Positions 47,671-57,381 are shown, numbered from the stretch's first letter. The stretch: DNA of 64,000 nucleotides from Salinimonas marina (GCF_015644725.1 NZ_CP064795.1:3532501-3596500); one strand, 5' to 3'. Notes: generated by a model from the sequence alone, not told the origin. Numbers and translations: made by a program.

Positions 47671-48243
47671 ATGCTAAAATCCTTGATGGTGGCCGTGGGC
47701 ACCCTGAGCGCCTTACCCGCTTTGGCTGCCTGGCAGCTCGACAGCAATGACTCGCAACTGCATTTTTTATCCACCAAAAATGCTCAGGTAACCGAAATAC
47801 ACGAGTTTAAACAGCTTGAAGGGTCGGTTGATGACTCTGGCGCGCTGAAAATTCAGGTCGATTTGGCTTCCGTGGCGACCGGCATCGACATTCGCGATAC
47901 CCGTATGCAAACAAAGTTGTTTAATACCAGCGAGTATACCAGCGCCACCTTTAGTGGCACCTTACCTGAAACGGTTTTAACCATGGCTGCCGGTACCAGT
48001 GCCATCAAAACCATTGAAGGCGCCATTGATTTGCAAGGCAAAAATGTAGCCACGACCTTTACGGTCATGATTAATCGTTTGACTGACACCACCTTCACGG
48101 TGGCCACGGTAAAACCCACGCTGTTGGCCGCGGGCGACTTTGGACTGACCGAAGGTGTTAAAACATTACAGTCCATCGCCGGGCTTGAAAGCATTACCAT
48201 GACGGTACCGGTGACCTTTGCCGCGACCTTTACTCAGCAATAA
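47671..48243 (+). CDS. YceI family periplasmic protein
   Basis: From ATG 47671 (AAGGAG Shine-Dalgarno) the protein has 190 residues: a signal peptide (LMVAVGTLSALPALA) and a YceI lipocalin-like beta-barrel (WQLDSNDSQLHFLSTKNAQVTEIHEF, DIRDTRMQTKLFNTSEYTSATF). Such proteins bind isoprenoid quinones or similar lipids. It is the last gene of nudE-cysQ-yceI-like. Confidence 0.88.
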   Translation: MLKSLMVAVGTLSALPALAAWQLDSNDSQLHFLSTKNAQVTEIHEFKQLEGSVDDSGALKIQVDLASVATGIDIRDTRMQTKLFNTSEYTSATFSGTLPETVLTMAAGTSAIKTIEGAIDLQGKNVATTFTVMINRLTDTTFTVATVKPTLLAAGDFGLTEGVKTLQSIAGLESITMTVPVTFAATFTQQ

Positions 48244-48292
48244 CACATAGACAGATGACATAACGCCCCACCAAGGTTGGGCGCACGAGATC

Positions 48293-48331
48293 AGGGCCGG
48301 GACTTAGACAGGGCTTAGCCGGCCCTTTTTT
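48293..48331 (+). terminator. Rho-independent terminator after the YceI gene
   Basis: AGGGCCGG and CCGGCCCT form an 8-bp GC stem, followed by TTTTTT. An additional hairpin CGCCCCACC/GGTTGGGCG lies at 48264-48283. It also covers the 3' end of the convergent opgH gene. Confidence 0.8.
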
Positions 48332-50258
48332 ATGCCTGTCGGGAAGTTTCAGGTGCCCGCATCGGCTGGGGCGCCGCATTCAGATTTTGTAATGGCATAG
48401 ATTGCCGGCGATCAGCAGGTAAAGCCGGTTCCCGTGCTGGCTGGTCAGGTAGTGAAAACCCGGGCAAATCAGCAGCGACCCGTTGCAGGCAACCATCAGG
48501 CGACAGCTCCTCTTTAATCACAAACACCCCGTGGCGCTCACTCCATAATCCCAGTCCATCACTGCTACTATAACGAATCACTGCCGCTCCGATGAACATG
48601 CCGGTGAGCACCGGCAGTAGCCATAAGAACAAAACCGGGGTAAACCAGGCGGTCAGACCGCCCCAGGCCAGCGCCAGCAGGGTCATCCAGCGGGTATAGG
48701 TCAGCGCATCCCGCCACGGCACCATGCGGCCTTCACGCTCCTGGGCTTCCCAACGCACCTTATGGCCAATCAAGACGCTCAGCACAAAGAAGCTATGGTA
48801 AAACATCATAATGGGGGCAATTAAGATGGCCATAAACACTTCCACCAGGCTGCCTTTGAGCAGCCGCAGCACCCCGCCAAAGTGTTTTCGCCGCTGGATA
48901 AGCGCCAGTACTATGCCCAGCAATTTAGGCATAAACAACAGCGCAATGGTCCCCCACAGGGTCGCCAGCATGATGCTTTCTTTGGCAATTTGCCAGGTGG
49001 GAAAAAGCTGGTACGGCGAGAGAAAAAAATCCGGCGGCGTAAGCGCGCGCACCAGCGCTCTGGCGGTGCCCAGCCCCAATACGCCAAACAGCACAATAGA
49101 CGAAATATACGCAAAGGCACCAAATAAAAAATGCAGACGATTAGTCAGCTTTAGCTGCTTTACCCCAAGCAATCCTAAATGCTGGATATTGCCCTGCACC
49201 CAGCGGCGATCACGAATTGCATAATCAATCATATTGGCCGGAACTTCTTCATAACTGCCATCGGTGTCGGTCAGCAAAAAACACTGCCAGCCGGCCCGTT
49301 TTAATAACGCCGCTTCGACAAAATCGTGACTGAGGATGTCACCGCCAAACGGCGCGCGACCGGGTACCCGGGGCAGGCCGCAATGCTGCATAAACGGCGC
49401 AATACGAATAATTGCGTTGTGCCCCCAATAGTTGGCGCTGTCGGTCTGCCAGAAGGACAGACCGGTGGCCAGCATGGGGCTGTACAAATGCGCGGCAAAC
49501 TGCACAAACCGGCCAAAAAATGAATGCTGGCGTACCGGCATGGGAATCGTCTGAATCAGCGCGGTGTCAGGATTCATTTCGATTCGACGGGCTAAATCCA
49601 GCATACGGGTGGCCGACATCACACTGTCGGCATCCAGCACTATCATGGCTTCGTAATAACTGCCCCAGCGCTCACAAAACTCGGTAATATTGCCAACTTT
49701 GCGTCCGATATTCTTTTCACGGCGCCGATAAAATAACTGCTGCTGATGCGCTGGTAACCGCTCGCACAGCCGCTGCCAGGCTTTTAATTCGGCTTCGGCT
49801 TTGTGCGGGTCGCGAGTATCTGAGAGCATGTAAAAATCAAACTGCTGCGCCTCGTCAGTCTCTAATAACTCTCTGACACAGGCTTCAAACCCCACCATGA
49901 TACGCGCGGTATCTTCATTGTAGACCGGCATTATTATCGCGTGCCGATGTGCCAGGGGTTTGTCAGCCGCCGGTGACGGCTGCGCACGACCCAGTGTCAG
50001 AGGGTCAATATGGAACAGCTTCAACCCAAACCCCATTACCGCGGTCCAGAACGACATCGATAGCCACACAAACAAAGGCAGTGACAAGGCTAACTGACCC
50101 AGTTCCAGCCAGGTCAGCTGGTTGGGTCGAAATATCTCGAACAGAGCCCACATTGCCAAAGCGGCTGTGGGCAGGGTCAGCAAGGTCATAAACCCGATAC
50201 GCCAGCCCCGGCCGCGTACCCGGAACTGGCCTGGTTTAGTTTTTCGGCTGGTAGACAT
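48330..50258 (-). CDS. opgH: Glucans biosynthesis glucosyltransferase OpgH
   Basis: OpgH makes the beta-1,2 glucan backbone of osmoregulated periplasmic glucans. The 642-residue protein has an early membrane segment at about residues 20-70, a GT2 domain (HAIIMPVYNEDTARIMVGFEA, MIVLDADSVMS, RRWVQGNIQHL) and several later helices. E. coli OpgH is about 200 residues longer, and its cytoplasmic N-terminal region is missing here. ATG 50258 overlaps the end of opgG by 23 bases; the GTG five codons upstream is less likely. Confidence 0.93.
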   Translation of the reverse strand: MSTSRKTKPGQFRVRGRGWRIGFMTLLTLPTAALAMWALFEIFRPNQLTWLELGQLALSLPLFVWLSMSFWTAVMGFGLKLFHIDPLTLGRAQPSPAADKPLAHRHAIIMPVYNEDTARIMVGFEACVRELLETDEAQQFDFYMLSDTRDPHKAEAELKAWQRLCERLPAHQQQLFYRRREKNIGRKVGNITEFCERWGSYYEAMIVLDADSVMSATRMLDLARRIEMNPDTALIQTIPMPVRQHSFFGRFVQFAAHLYSPMLATGLSFWQTDSANYWGHNAIIRIAPFMQHCGLPRVPGRAPFGGDILSHDFVEAALLKRAGWQCFLLTDTDGSYEEVPANMIDYAIRDRRWVQGNIQHLGLLGVKQLKLTNRLHFLFGAFAYISSIVLFGVLGLGTARALVRALTPPDFFLSPYQLFPTWQIAKESIMLATLWGTIALLFMPKLLGIVLALIQRRKHFGGVLRLLKGSLVEVFMAILIAPIMMFYHSFFVLSVLIGHKVRWEAQEREGRMVPWRDALTYTRWMTLLALAWGGLTAWFTPVLFLWLLPVLTGMFIGAAVIRYSSSDGLGLWSERHGVFVIKEELSPDGCLQRVAADLPGFSLPDQPAREPALPADRRQSMPLQNLNAAPQPMRAPETSRQA

Positions 50259-51861
50259 AATTCCAGACCTCACTGATCTTCTGTTTGTTATGATTTAAAA
50301 ACAAACGCATATCCACTGGCTTGTTGGTGTCGGGCAACAGCAAAAATGTGGCTCGTATAGCCTTGTTATTATTGACTTTCAATAAGCGGGCCTGCTTTAC
50401 CGAGCCCCCATTTACATCCAGAATAAGATTAAGATCGTCCACTGCCAGATTAAAGCCACTGGGCAGCGTGAAATCGACTACAAACCGCCGTACGGTTTGC
50501 TCTTCAGAAGATTCAAAACCGGGCAGATGACTGACCCCCTGCCGGGTACGGGTGACCACGGCTTTATCATAGTGCATCGGCTCTTGTTCTACAGTGCGAA
50601 GCGAATAGGAAAAGTAACGGCTTTGCCCTTCTTTAAGCGGCTTTTCCGGCACCCAGTAGGCCACAATATTGTCATGGATTTCGGCATCAGTGGGAATTTC
50701 CACCACCTCTAACCGGCCTTGTTCGAAGCCGGCCTTGGGGGTAACCCAGAGCCCGGGCCGCAAATGATAGTTGGCTTCGGCATCCAGATAGCTGTCAAAG
50801 TTACCGTCACGTTGCAACATACCAAAGCCTCTGGGCCGGGCATCTGCCAGCGAGGTAATTTGCAGGCGGGCGGGGTTCGTCAGCGGTCGCCAGATTTGCT
50901 CACCGTCATGGTTGATCATCAACACCCCATCGCTGTCATGCACCTCTGGGCGGTAATCATCCGGCCGCTGCTCGGTATTCTCGCCATACAAAAACATACT
51001 GGTAAAGGGCGCAATCCCCAGCTTCTTAATATCCTGACGAGCAAATAACCAGGCACTCACCTGGGCGCGGGTGTCTTTGCCAGGCTCCAGCACAAATTTA
51101 TAGGCACCGGTTACAGAAGGACTTTCAAGGCGTGCATAGACCGTGATGGGTTGTCCGGGGCGAGGTTTGATGAGCCAGAAATGGGTGAAGCTGGGAAATT
51201 CTTCGCCTTTGGGCAAACCGGTATCGATGGCCAGCCCACGAGCAGAGATACCATAGACCTGATTTTTCCCTACCAGCCTGAAATAAGAAGCGCCCTGGAA
51301 AACCGCAAACTCATCTTTATATTCATCGCTTTTAATAGGGTAATGCACCCGAAAGCCAGCAAAGCCACTGTCTTTATCGGTCAGCCCTTTGTATTGTTTT
51401 GCCTGTTGTTCGTACCGGAACATAGCAGGGTCAAAATCAAGCTGATGCTGACTATTATCATACTCTACGACATTAATAGTGACCGGCTGGTCATACAAAA
51501 AACCCGGATGGAAAAACTGAACCTCATAATCATTTTTGCCATGCCACAAGGCTTTGTCCGCCTCAAAACGAATGGAGCGGTAGGGTTGGTAATCCATATT
51601 TTTCAGCTTTTCATCCAGTCCGTGATCATCTGGCTGATAGTCTTTAGCTGCCGAGGCTTTCGCCTGTTCAATAACTGACATCAGGATCGGTCGGTTGGTT
51701 GGCAGTTTAAGCGCCTCCTCGTTCTGGGCGGCGACGGGTCCCATCCCGCAGACCCATAGCGCTAACATAACAAGCCCCGCTAGCGGCGGAGGTTGGCGGT
51801 ACTGTTGGCGGACTGTGCGCCCCTGCACACCAGGTATGTCTGAGAAAAAGCTTCGCAGCAT
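50236..51861 (-). CDS. opgG: Glucans biosynthesis protein OpgG
   Basis: The 541-residue periplasmic protein has a signal peptide (LAGLVMLALWVCGMGPVAAQ) and the MdoG domain (MDYQPYRSIRFEADKALW, HPGFLYDQPVTINVVEY, FAGFRVHYPI, YFRLVGKNQVYGISARGLAIDT, FPSFTHFWL). It shapes or branches the glucan made by OpgH. A strong GGAG Shine-Dalgarno precedes ATG 51861. Upstream gene of the opgG-opgH operon, probably osmotically regulated. Confidence 0.93.
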   Translation of the reverse strand: MLRSFFSDIPGVQGRTVRQQYRQPPPLAGLVMLALWVCGMGPVAAQNEEALKLPTNRPILMSVIEQAKASAAKDYQPDDHGLDEKLKNMDYQPYRSIRFEADKALWHGKNDYEVQFFHPGFLYDQPVTINVVEYDNSQHQLDFDPAMFRYEQQAKQYKGLTDKDSGFAGFRVHYPIKSDEYKDEFAVFQGASYFRLVGKNQVYGISARGLAIDTGLPKGEEFPSFTHFWLIKPRPGQPITVYARLESPSVTGAYKFVLEPGKDTRAQVSAWLFARQDIKKLGIAPFTSMFLYGENTEQRPDDYRPEVHDSDGVLMINHDGEQIWRPLTNPARLQITSLADARPRGFGMLQRDGNFDSYLDAEANYHLRPGLWVTPKAGFEQGRLEVVEIPTDAEIHDNIVAYWVPEKPLKEGQSRYFSYSLRTVEQEPMHYDKAVVTRTRQGVSHLPGFESSEEQTVRRFVVDFTLPSGFNLAVDDLNLILDVNGGSVKQARLLKVNNNKAIRATFLLLPDTNKPVDMRLFLNHNKQKISEVWNYVYQPKN

Positions 51862-52282
51862 GGAAATCTCCTTTGTATGGCCTGAACCGATAGTGCAAAT
51901 GCTGAATCTGCATTTATGCCTTTAATATGGTTATGTGTTAACTATCAGTAAGGTGAGTCTGATAGCCCCCTCCAGAGTCTGACGCATTAGCGATATCTTA
52001 TTGATGCTTTTGCAAAAACCATGAAAATACGTAGAAAATAAGCGACAGCTTTACACACCTTTTCGCGCGCCGGTCAGCTCCGGAAACCGATTAATTACAA
52101 TTTAGGGATGAATACGTAAGATAACGAAATAACGATGAATTTCATGTAGTTGATTTATATATAAACGGGCTGAAAAACCGCTGTCAGGCAAGCTGGCAAA
52201 CTGCTTGCAGGTCTATCGGTTGTTAGATTATTTCAACACACTCACTCGTGTAGTACACACGACACTTTTCTCAGGAGTAGTT
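51862..52282. other. Divergent intergenic region between opgG and the beta-barrel gene
   Basis: About 420 bases without a gene. It should contain promoters for both sides. An AT-rich TTTATATATAAA stretch near 52155-52166 resembles a -10 region for the barrel gene, which would leave a leader of about 120 bases. A small inverted repeat TCGTGT/ACACGA at 52246-52262 sits just upstream of the Shine-Dalgarno. No coding frame is supported. Confidence 0.4.
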
Positions 52283-52825
52283 ATGCGCAAATCAATTTTG
52301 CTTTCTTCGGCACTTATCGCGGGCTCTATGTCTTTTTCTGCCCTGGCCGACTCACCAGACTGGCGCTATGTTGAAGGTGGCTATACCATTCTGGATACGG
52401 ATGCGACCGAATTTGACGGTGCCAGCGTAAACGCTAAATACTTGCTGCAAAATAATGTTTATCTGAACGGTGAATACAGCAATGTCACTGATAATGGCTT
52501 TGATATTAATATGGCGACCGCCGGTGTGGGTTACCGTATGCCGTTAAATGGCAACACTGATGCCTATGTCGGCGCCAACTTCGAACGCATTGATACCGAT
52601 GCGCACGATGAAAATGGGTATAGCGTCAATACCGGTGTGCGTTCTATGGTTGCTCAGGATGTCGAGCTGATGGGTGAAATCGGCTACTACGATGTGGATG
52701 ATGGCGATGTCACCGTGAAAGTCGGCGCCAATTATTATTTTGCGCCACGCTGGGCGGCCGGTGTGAGCTACGAAAAAATCGATAGTGTCGATATGACTCA
52801 GGTCACCGCACGTTACACCTTCTAA
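52283..52825 (+). CDS. Small outer-membrane beta-barrel protein
   Basis: From ATG 52283 (AGGAG Shine-Dalgarno) the protein has 180 residues. A signal peptide (ILLSSALIAGSMSFSALA) is followed by an 8-strand-like pattern of alternating polar and hydrophobic residues (WRYVEGGYTIL, YLNGEYSNVTDNGF, MATAGVGYRMP, DAYVGANFERI, NYYFAPRWAAGVSYEKI) and a C-terminal TARYTF with terminal Phe, the outer-membrane insertion signal. Function is unknown; it may be a small porin or a structural barrel. Confidence 0.85.
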   Translation: MRKSILLSSALIAGSMSFSALADSPDWRYVEGGYTILDTDATEFDGASVNAKYLLQNNVYLNGEYSNVTDNGFDINMATAGVGYRMPLNGNTDAYVGANFERIDTDAHDENGYSVNTGVRSMVAQDVELMGEIGYYDVDDGDVTVKVGANYYFAPRWAAGVSYEKIDSVDMTQVTARYTF

Positions 52826-52835
52826 AATAGGTCGG

Positions 52836-52859
52836 GGCCGGTATGCTACCGGCCTTTTT
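52836..52859 (+). terminator. Rho-independent terminator after the beta-barrel gene
   Basis: GGCCGGTA and TACCGGCC form an 8-bp stem with a TGC loop, followed by five Ts. Confidence 0.92.
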
Positions 52860-52866
52860 ATTGCCA

Positions 52867-53292
52867 ATGACCTTCATTACCATCTTACGGTTACCCGCCC
52901 TTCTTGCTATGCTGGTGGTCGGCGGCTGCAGCACCTATAACTCTGCGTCCTCCGCGTCCACAGCCTCTTCATCACCCTCTGCTGTCACTGTTCCGGCTAA
53001 CGCTGAGCAGGGTCAGGCCAGTTATTATGCGCATTATTTTGAAGGCAGAACCACCGCCAGTGGTGAACGGTTTGACCACTGCGAACTCACCGCCGCCCAC
53101 CGAACCTATGCTTTTGGCACCCGGGTCCGGGTTACCCATGCGCACAATGGCAACAGTGTGGTGGTGCGTATTAATGACCGTGGACCGTTTGTGTCGGGCC
53201 GGATAATTGATTTATCCAGCGCCGCTTTTTCACAGTTAAGTCCCCTTGGCGCGGGCGTTATCCCGGTCACCCTTATGCCATTGGATAATTAA
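52867..53292 (+). CDS. RlpA-like double-psi beta-barrel lipoprotein
   Basis: The 141-residue protein has a lipoprotein signal (LPALLAMLVVGGCST), a Ser/Ala linker, and a double-psi beta-barrel domain: GQASYYAHYFEGRTTASGERFD, LTAAHRTYAFGTRVRVTHAHNGNSVVVRINDRGPF, GRIIDLSSAAF. The catalytic Asp of RlpA-type lytic transglycosylases (NDRGPF) is present. No SPOR domain, so it is shorter than true RlpA. ATG 52867 is chosen because the upstream ATG 52843 lies within the preceding terminator hairpin. Confidence 0.85.
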   Translation: MTFITILRLPALLAMLVVGGCSTYNSASSASTASSSPSAVTVPANAEQGQASYYAHYFEGRTTASGERFDHCELTAAHRTYAFGTRVRVTHAHNGNSVVVRINDRGPFVSGRIIDLSSAAFSQLSPLGAGVIPVTLMPLDN

Positions 53293-53333
53293 TGCCCTCT
53301 GGATAAATAGGTGGTTCGCTGGATAATTAAACG

Positions 53334-53570
53334 TTACGCGTCTTCATCATCGGGTAACGGCAGGGCATCTTTAGAGCGAATATCTACAGTTTCATGCAGT
53401 TCAGAGTAAACCAATACCACGTCGCCTGCCTTTAACTGCGCCAGCACCTGCGCCACTTTTTCGTCAAAACTGGCTTCCACTTCGCCGTAATCGGTACCTT
53501 CACGAAGAACAAATGATTCTGCAATACTGTGCAGCGTTTCTGCCGACAGTTCATCAATGGGAATCAGCAT
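53334..53570 (-). CDS. yheU: YheU family protein
   Basis: The 78-residue acidic protein matches YheU ([29 protein letters not shown]). Function is unknown. It follows yheT by 15 bases on the same strand, as in E. coli. Confidence 0.9.
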   Translation of the reverse strand: MLIPIDELSAETLHSIAESFVLREGTDYGEVEASFDEKVAQVLAQLKAGDVVLVYSELHETVDIRSKDALPLPDDEDA

Positions 53571-53585
53571 AAAACTCCTGCTTAA

Positions 53586-54601
53586 TTAATCAGACTGAGT
53601 AGGTAAAAACTGTTCAAAAAACTGCTTCACCCGTTGTTGTAACCATACCTGGGGACGCAAAATGTTGCCCTGCATAAAGCCGACATGGCCGCCCCGGTCA
53701 CTAAGCTCTACCGACACCGCGCTGGCCAGCTCTTCTTCCCGGGGCACAATAAGATGATTCATAAAGGGATCGTCAATACTATGCAGTACCAGCGTCGGGC
53801 AGTGAATCGCGCTTAGGTAGTGAAACGCACTGCACTTTTCGTAATAATCCTGGGCATCGGTAAAATTGTGCAGGGGCGCGGTGACTTTATCGTCAAAGCG
53901 GGCAAAGCTGTCAATGGCATCTACTTCATCGGGCCCCAGCTGAATAAGGCTACGATAATCGATAAACGCCATTTTTTGCTTCAGAGTGTGCTTCATACTG
54001 TTGAGCAAATATTTTTGATAAATGCGCGAAAAACCGGTGTTAATGCTGCGTGCGCACTCATCCAGCTTCAGCGGCGCCGAAATCGCTACCGCGCCATCCA
54101 GCCATTTTTGTGCCGGATTTTCGCCCAATAACTTCAACAGCATATTGGCGCCCAGTGAGAACCCCACCGCCACCTTGGGAATCCCCGGAAACCGCTGCTG
54201 TAGCAGTTCTAAAAAAAGGTCGGATCTTCGGTTTCCCCGGAATGATAGGCCCGGGGCAACCGATTGGGCTCACCACTGCAGGAACGAAAATGCATCATCA
54301 CTACTTGCCAGCCTGACTGGCTCAGTGCTGCCATCATATCGTTTGCATAGTGCGACCTGATACTGCCTTCTAAACCATGAAACATTGCCACCACCCCGGT
54401 GGTACGAGCCGGTTCAGGCCCCCACGCCAGGTCGAGAAAGTCGGTATCGGGTAAGGTTACCCGTTCCATGGTGTATTCAAGGGGCAGCCGCTTTTGGATA
54501 AACCGCGGCCAAATGGTTTGCAAGTGGCGGTTACGCGCCCACCATGGGGCCCGAAAACTGCTTTTATGGATGTGACCATGATGGTGTTTTTTTCGTTGCA
54601 T
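53586..54601 (-). CDS. yheT: YheT family alpha/beta hydrolase (one apparent frameshift)
   Basis: The hydrolase family includes E. coli YheT. The N-terminal part (FRAPWWARNRHLQTIWPRFI, VVAMFHGLEGSIRSHYANDMM, MHFRSCSGEPNRLPRAYHSGE) and C-terminal part (VAVGFSLGANMLLKLLGEN with nucleophilic Ser in GFSLGA, IDDPFMNHLIVP, GGHVGFMQG with the catalytic His) lie in two frames. One base is missing from the A/T run at 54211-54217; restored, it reads TFFLELLQQRFPGIPKVAVGF, about 338 residues. It is the only frameshift here in an A/T run. Confidence 0.9.
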
Positions 54602-54606
54602 AGGAC

Positions 54607-55101
54607 CTATTCTGACAATGCCAGTTTAAGCAAAGCACGAATATCATCGATGGCCGCTTCGTTGTTGCGCAGTTGATAGGCATGAATAAATGCCACGATA
54701 CTGACATTAATTCCTGTTATGTCAGACTCTTCCACCGTCATATTATTGTAGGCGCTTACCAGTTCAGCCTGTTGTTCAGACTCCAGCGCCAGTTCCTGTT
54801 CTTTTAAGCGGCCATAATTGTCGTGGTCCGGATGCGACGGGGCCTTAGCCGCCTTACGATGCAACCGGTGCTTTTGCAAGCCCTCTTCACTGTGGGCAAT
54901 GGCGGCTTTTAGAATCTGCCATTGTTTTAACACCACAATTTTCTGATGGTCCAGGCACCAGCACAACATTAATAGCATATTGACATTGACCCCCGCGGTG
55001 TCTTGCAGCCGCAGGCATAATGCTTCTGCCTGCGGCGCCCGATAAACGCCGGTGGAATAACGCCAAAAATCGGTGGCGGTCAGATTATTATTCTGTGTCA
55101 T
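54607..55101 (-). CDS. TIGR02444 (DUF2390) family protein
   Basis: The 164-residue mainly helical protein fits the TIGR02444 family: FWRYSTGVYRAPQAEALCLRLQDTAGVNVNMLLMLCWCLDH. From ATG 55101 it overlaps the end of yheS by 14 bases, so the two are translationally coupled. It is inserted between yheS and yheT relative to E. coli. Function is unknown. Confidence 0.85.
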   Translation of the reverse strand: MTQNNNLTATDFWRYSTGVYRAPQAEALCLRLQDTAGVNVNMLLMLCWCLDHQKIVVLKQWQILKAAIAHSEEGLQKHRLHRKAAKAPSHPDHDNYGRLKEQELALESEQQAELVSAYNNMTVEESDITGINVSIVAFIHAYQLRNNEAAIDDIRALLKLALSE

Positions 55102-56983
55102 AGTCCTGCCTTGCGGTTTCAATGGCCTCCTGAGCATCCAGCCAGGCCATTTCATGTTCTTCCAAAGCTTGCTTCAACTGCGTTTGTTTGTCGAGCAATT
55201 GCATCAGCGTCTTTTTGTTGTCGTCGTCATACAAGCTGCTGTCACCTAGCGCCTCTTCAACCTCAAGCAGCGCTTCAGAACAGGTTTCCATTTTTTTCTC
55301 ATGCAGCTTAAGCGCTTTTTTATAGGGCGCCACCGCTTGCCTGAACTCGGCTTCTTTGCGTTTGGTGGCTTTGCGATCTTCTTTAGGTTTGTCGCTGACC
55401 GGGGTCTCGGTGTTTTGCTGGGTTAAAATCCAGTCGCGATAATCATCCAGGTCGCCATCGAAAGAAGACACTTCACCGCGGTCCACCAGATAAAAGTCCT
55501 CACACACAGAGGACAGCAAATAGCGATCGTGCGAGACCAGCACCATGGCCCCTTCAAAGCCTTGTAAGGCCACATTCAGGGCGTAGCGCATCTCCAGATC
55601 AAGATGGTTAGTGGGCTCATCCAGTAGCAATAAATTGGGCTTTTGATACACAATCAACGCCAGCACCAGGCGGGCTTTTTCACCGCCGGACATGGGGGCT
55701 ACGGTACTCAGCGCTTCATCACCGTTAAAACCAAATCCCCCTAAAAAGTTACGTAGCTGCTGTTCGGTGGCACGGCTATCCAGGCGCTGTAAATGCAACA
55801 ACGGCGACGCCTGAGGATCAAGATATTCCAGCTGATGCTGGGCAAAATATCCCACCTTCAGCCCCTGGGCGATAGAGAAATCGCCGCGCATAGGGTCAAG
55901 TACCCCTGCCAGCAACTTGATCAGCGTTGACTTGCCCTGGCCATTTCGCCCCAGCAGACCAATACGGCTGCCGGGTACCAGGTTCAGCTTCACCTGCTGC
56001 AAAATAATGGTTTCATCGTACCCAAGCTGCACATGTTCCATCGCAATCAATGGATTAGGCAGATCGGTGGGTGGGGCAAAAGCAAAACTGAACTGACTGG
56101 CCGCGTGCGCGGGTAACAGGGTTTCCATTTTTTCCAGTTGTTTGATTCTGCTCTGGGCTTGTTTGGCCTTACTGGCCTTGGCTTTAAAGCGGTTTATAAA
56201 CGACTCTAGATGCGCGATTTTGTCTTGCTGCTTACTGTATTCAATATCCTGCAACCGGGCGCGTTCAGCGCGTTGCACTTCAAATGAAGAGTAGTTACCG
56301 GTGTAGGCCACCAGCTGCTTATGTTCAACACTGATGATCTGGCCCACCGTGGTATCGATAAACGCTTTGTCGTGGGAAATTAACAGCAAGGTGCCGCTGT
56401 ATCGCTGCAGCCATTTTTCCAGCCAGATAACCGCATCTAAATCAAGGTGGTTAGTGGGCTCATCCAGTAACAACAAATCAGAGGGGCACAACAGTGCCTG
56501 GGCCAGGTTCAGGCGCATGCGCCATCCACCGGAAAAAGCGGTCACCGGGGCTTGTAATTGCTCGCTAGCAAACCCCAGTCCAGCCAGGATCGTAGCGGCA
56601 CGGGCCTGAACATCGTAGGCGCCGGCTTGTTCAAGCTGACCATGCAACGCGGCAATGGCCACGCCGTCGTGGTCACTTTCGGCCTGGGCCAGCTGAGCCT
56701 GTAGTGTGCGTAGGTGCTGGTCGCCATCGATAACATAGTCGATGGCCGCCCGCTCTGTCGCCGGCGTTTCCTGAGCCACACTCACCACCCGCCAGTGGGC
56801 AGGCACATCGCACGAGCCCGCATCCAGACTCAGCTCATGACGTAATAAGGCAAACAGGCTGGATTTTCCACAGCCATTACTGCCGATCAACGCCGCTTTG
56901 TGGCCGGGAAATATCTGGGCATTGGCTTGCTCAAGCAAAACCTTGCTGCCTCGCATCAATGTGACATCAGAAAGCTTTATCAT
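55088..56983 (-). CDS. yheS: ABC-F family ATPase YheS
   Basis: The 631-residue soluble ABC-F protein has two ATPase domains: Walker A GSNGCGKSS, signature SGGWRMRLNLAQALL and Walker B LLLLDEPTNHLD in the first; GRNGQGKST, SGGEKARLVLALIV and LLLLDEPTNHLD in the second. Between them is the ABC-F linker, rich in Lys/Gln (INRFKAKASKAKQAQSRIKQLEKME). A coiled-coil C-terminal extension is present. ABC-F proteins bind the ribosome E site to relieve stalls. First gene of a yheS-TIGR02444-yheT-yheU operon. Confidence 0.95.
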   Translation of the reverse strand: MIKLSDVTLMRGSKVLLEQANAQIFPGHKAALIGSNGCGKSSLFALLRHELSLDAGSCDVPAHWRVVSVAQETPATERAAIDYVIDGDQHLRTLQAQLAQAESDHDGVAIAALHGQLEQAGAYDVQARAATILAGLGFASEQLQAPVTAFSGGWRMRLNLAQALLCPSDLLLLDEPTNHLDLDAVIWLEKWLQRYSGTLLLISHDKAFIDTTVGQIISVEHKQLVAYTGNYSSFEVQRAERARLQDIEYSKQQDKIAHLESFINRFKAKASKAKQAQSRIKQLEKMETLLPAHAASQFSFAFAPPTDLPNPLIAMEHVQLGYDETIILQQVKLNLVPGSRIGLLGRNGQGKSTLIKLLAGVLDPMRGDFSIAQGLKVGYFAQHQLEYLDPQASPLLHLQRLDSRATEQQLRNFLGGFGFNGDEALSTVAPMSGGEKARLVLALIVYQKPNLLLLDEPTNHLDLEMRYALNVALQGFEGAMVLVSHDRYLLSSVCEDFYLVDRGEVSSFDGDLDDYRDWILTQQNTETPVSDKPKEDRKATKRKEAEFRQAVAPYKKALKLHEKKMETCSEALLEVEEALGDSSLYDDDNKKTLMQLLDKQTQLKQALEEHEMAWLDAQEAIETARQDYDTE

Positions 56984-57174
56984 AAACCATTCGGGTTGCT
57001 GGATTTTGGGCGCAATAGCGTAGCAAAAATCCGTTGGAAACGCTTGTTTTATACACCGTAGTGCCAGATTGGATGCATCGGTGACCCAGGTTACTCAGGA
57101 TTAATGCCATCGGCCCTGCATCCGCGTGTTGTTTTCGGTATAATTGGGCAGCAATAAATAACTACCGAGGCATT

Positions 57175-57381
57175 ATGACCAATCGAAATCGCCGCCGCTT
57201 TATTGCCGGGGCCACCTGCCCTAACTGCAAAGCGCTGGACACCATCATGTTGTATTTTGAAAACAACATGGAAAAAATAAAATGTGTGGAATGCGATTAT
57301 CAGGAAAATCAGACCGATGAAAAAGTACAGTCTTCGACCCGTGAAAACGAAGATGTGATTGGTATTTTCAAACCCGGTTAA
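57175..57381 (+). CDS. yheV: YheV family zinc-ribbon protein
   Basis: The 68-residue protein matches E. coli YheV: RRRFIAGATCPNCKALDTIMLYFENNMEKIKCVECDYQ and the VIGIFKPG end. Two CxxC pairs form a zinc ribbon. Function is unknown. It is divergent from yheS. Confidence 0.92.
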   Translation: MTNRNRRRFIAGATCPNCKALDTIMLYFENNMEKIKCVECDYQENQTDEKVQSSTRENEDVIGIFKPG

